A stretch of DNA of 63,703 nt from Sphaerochaeta sp. (GTDB lineage: Bacteria; Spirochaetota; Spirochaetia; Sphaerochaetales; Sphaerochaetaceae). This document shows positions 62,298-63,703 of this stretch, in pieces; within the stretch, counting starts at the first letter, position 1, and each line of letters starts with the position of its first letter. The notes below the pieces were generated by a model. That model was not told the origin of the DNA. It worked only from the letters and a program-made list of their open reading frames with translations, and ran no database searches. Position numbers and translations under genes: made by a program. Location of the stretch: the NCBI GenBank assembly GCA_016342655.1, contig JAEINL010000013.1:1-63703 (forward strand). The letters are read 5' to 3'.

Positions 62298-63659
62298 TCA
62301 GTAGAGATTGGCTCTGTTCCTGTAATTTGGTTTGTCAAGGTACCAATCAGGATAGCTTTTCCCACCAGATTCAGCCCAGGCCCCAAAATTCTTGTATCCA
62401 TCTACGATTGACTTTTTTTCCAGTGTATGGTCCCAATCGCCTGGGATATGTATTGCCCAGGGTAGATTGTTCTCAGACTTGTAATAGTCCTTATTCTTCA
62501 GAGCATCCGCCTCAGCCAAGAACGTCGGGTTTGCCTTTGATGTTGGACCATACCCAAGGAGATGCACTTCCCTACCCCATTTATTTTCATCCGTATCGCT
62601 TTCTGCATTATCGACCAGCATGAAGACATCATAGGGAACTTTTCCCAATGCACCCTTGGCAATTGGGTCAGTGAAAGTCAGGGTAAAGGAAACTGATTCG
62701 GGGCGAAGTTTGGGATATGTCGTGTAATCTATATTGAAGGTCTTCTCACTCATAACCGATTTCTGTTTCTTGAAAATCAAAATCTGTGACCGCTTTGAAT
62801 CCTCTCCTTCCGAAATCACTGTGATATCTGTATCTTCAGGATCTATCGTACTGTCGGAGTAAGCAATGTCGCTAACCTCAAAATCAGTATTCTTCAGGGG
62901 AAGAGCTAACGCAAGACCATTGGGATAACCCGCGCCACTTGCCTTAAGGGTATACTGCATGTTCATGCTGACTATCTCATTATCTTTGTTTCCATCTATG
63001 GTGTATTCATACCCTATCACCAGATCGTTGAAGTCATAGTCCCCAAGTTTTGGCCACAAGTCCTCATAGGCAATAGTCCCAGAGAGAGTTTCCGTTGTCG
63101 TACGCAAGGGATTATCAGGGTATGCGTCGAGGACATCGATAACCCCATCACCATCACCATCCAGATTGGAATCGCTTGTAACAGCAGGTAGATTTTTTAC
63201 AAGAGTTTCGTCACCAACGACGACGGCAAATATCACATCCCTAAAATTGTAGTCAGTAGCTGTGTGTTTATTGTCTTCCATCCCAACAAGAAATATTTTT
63301 TCTCCAGAATGATATATGATGGAGGCGTGATCCTCACCATCAGGGTTCAGATCCTTTTGGGAATAATAGATGCCTTGGCCTTCTCTCCTTACTTGTGAGG
63401 AAGCGGATGACCAGCCGTTGGCTATCAGGACAAACCCAAGCGAGTAATCTTTAGGTATTTTTCCGATATATACGGTGTCTCCGCTCTCTAGGTATTGCTT
63501 GTTTCCAGACCCATACGAGGCATTCGGAAATACCAAGGTAACATCATCATCCTTGATGTAAGTTGGTTTATTTTCTGTAGGATACGTATAATATCCCAAG
63601 CTATTGCTAAATCCAGCCTGTTCATCGTAAGCGTAAATTCGACCCCTCTTTAACTCTTC
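62298..63659 (-). pseudogene. LruC-domain surface protein, 5' end disrupted
   Basis: An open frame of about 454 codons reads as a DUF4114/LruC-domain protein: an N-terminal part RIYAYDEQAGFSNSLGYY, a FRDVIFAVVVGDE stretch, a calcium-type SNLDGDGDGVIDVLDAYPDNP loop, then LWPKLGDYDFNDLVIGYEY typical of LruC. It ends RNRANLY. Conserved-looking residues run upstream to a TGA at 63660-63662, with no ATG or GTG and no signal peptide, though such proteins are exported. A short frame (MDLLLPRIEKS) lies just upstream in another phase. Likely a 5'-truncated or frameshifted gene; a TTG at 63599 is the only start in frame. Confidence 0.7.
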
Positions 63660-63703
63660 TCAATCCTAGGTAATAATAAATCCATAAGAGGACCTCATGG
63701 CTA

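Noticed and set aside
1-63703. CRISPR array
   Set aside because: I saw no series of regularly spaced direct repeats and no cas genes.

Overview
The window looks like a chromosome segment of a free-living spirochaete of the Sphaerochaeta type. This is inferred from protein style: a lone groES, an LruC-domain surface protein, a TRAP transporter beside kduI/kduD, a second RpoD-family sigma factor, and medium-GC housekeeping genes with clear AGGAGG-type ribosome binding sites. No rRNA is present to confirm it.

Left part (1-25 kb). A compact folate operon (folE, HD-domain gene, folP, folB, folK) runs rightward. A leftward satD / DUF3307 membrane protein / lipoprotein operon follows; its middle gene is cut into three pieces by two insertion sequences (an IS1595-type and an IS1634-type element), both with intact terminal repeats and target duplications, so the original 226-codon gene can be rebuilt exactly. 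Next come an RraA-like aldolase, two tandem M29 aminopeptidase genes (the first has lost nearly all metal ligands), the NAD operon nadC-nadA-nadB, an ABC-F ATPase with coaX, tRNA-Gln and tRNA-Glu, apt, tsaD, a small acidic protein, and a 7TM-GGDEF diguanylate cyclase gene split by an IS66-type element.

Genomic island (about 25.07-42.48 kb). tRNA-Thr(CGT) is intact on the left. Its 3' end plus following DNA, 101 bp in all, recurs perfectly at 42377-42477, marking an island of about 17.3 kb with no recognisable integrase. The cargo is an antiviral-looking set. A leftward operon encodes an SNF2 helicase with a C-terminal DUF3883-like nuclease region, a DUF1156 adenine-type DNA methylase, a DUF499 ATPase with an N-terminal Swt1-like HEPN domain, an unknown 195-aa protein and a 1056-aa SIR2 protein with a helical-repeat tail. 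Divergent from it are a GIY-YIG protein, an ApeA-like HEPN protein and a small unknown protein. The divergent promoter region holds a perfect 8+3+8 palindrome. This combination is the best candidate for an undescribed system: modification, translocation/ATPase and cleavage modules wired to an NAD-consuming suicide effector and one or two HEPN ribonucleases.

Right part (42.5-63.7 kb). It holds a higBA toxin-antitoxin pair, a mutagenesis cassette (DUF72 protein, catalytically degenerate ImuB-like Y-family protein, DnaE2/ImuC) without imuA, a hipBA pair with its palindromic operators, ppdK, and a uronate catabolism operon (TRAP transporter dctPQM, HpaI-type aldolase, kduI, kduD) facing an IclR regulator across an intergenic region rich in palindromes. 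A sigma factor, a hypothetical gene, groES and a 5'-disrupted LruC-domain gene end the window.
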